A stretch of DNA of 20,160 bases, taken from an uncultured Bacteroides sp. (lineage in GTDB: Bacteria > Bacteroidota > Bacteroidia > Bacteroidales > Bacteroidaceae). Shown in pieces: positions 20,142-20,160 of the stretch. The first letter of the stretch is position 1, and every line of letters begins with the position of its first letter. The stretch is taken from NCBI RefSeq assembly GCF_902491285.1, contig NZ_CABUHK010000091.1:1-20160 (forward strand), given 5' to 3'. Made by a program: the position numbers and the translations under genes. Under the pieces are notes generated by a model. That model was given only the letters and a program-made list of their open reading frames with translations, made no database searches and was not told the origin of the DNA.

Positions 20142-20160
20142 ATGAAAACATCCTCTTCCC
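20142..20160 (+). CDS. start of an unidentified gene (partial)
   Basis: ATG at 20142 followed by MKTSSS up to the window end. Six residues are too few to identify. The ATG lies only 4 bp after the -7 box, so either the mRNA is nearly leaderless or the real start is further right. Confidence 0.3.

Overview
The window looks like chromosomal DNA of a gut Bacteroides species close to B. thetaiotaomicron, B. ovatus or B. xylanisolvens. Several -7 boxes fit the Bacteroidota pattern TAnnTTTG, and the best promoters add a TTTG -33 box 19-20 bp upstream. Lipoprotein signal peptides, DUF4296 and DUF3332 proteins and a TamL-type lipoprotein barrel also fit. The partial gene at the left edge matches the C-terminus of Bacteroides xylose isomerase as I remember it, and the HAD protein closely resembles the B. 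thetaiotaomicron protein BT_0820, also from memory.

Layout. 1-1615: end of the xylose operon (xylA tail, a strong intercistronic stem-loop, then a XylE-type xylose/H+ symporter). 1616-4182: an accessory, decaying stretch. It holds two inverted-repeat arrays, a hypothetical gene that lost its reading frame but kept a consensus promoter, and a DUF3791 / DUF3990 / small-protein operon. The DUF3990 gene there appears dead, through loss of its start codon and a one-base deletion. A third array closes the region at the 3' end of a YhiM-like membrane protein gene. 5346-11553: a housekeeping operon, ileS - zinc-less dksA/traR-like - lspA - DUF4296 lipoprotein - small hypothetical, with a REP-like palindrome between the dksA-like gene and lspA. 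11504-15130: a divergent pair, a SpoU/TrmH RNA methyltransferase and a TamL outer-membrane assembly protein, each overlapping a convergent neighbour at its 3' end. 15232-17382: DUF3332 lipoprotein, DoxX, a small hypothetical, and a small HAD hydrolase. 17482-20160: POT/MFS transporter, WalJ/YycJ-type metallo-beta-lactamase-fold protein, two tandem tRNA-Lys(CUU) genes with promoter and terminator, and the first codons of another gene.

How it fits together. Several genes serve the cell envelope: LspA processes lipoproteins, and its neighbour encodes one. TamL inserts outer-membrane proteins. IleRS, the DksA-like factor, the RNA methyltransferase and the tRNAs serve translation and its control. 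The most unusual content is in 1616-4182: three sequence-unrelated arrays of short palindromic units, each bounded by or containing 16-18 bp perfect inverted repeats, two of them with four units at about 22 bp spacing, beside a partly inactivated DUF3990 module. I saw no insertion sequence, CRISPR array, rRNA or phage gene.
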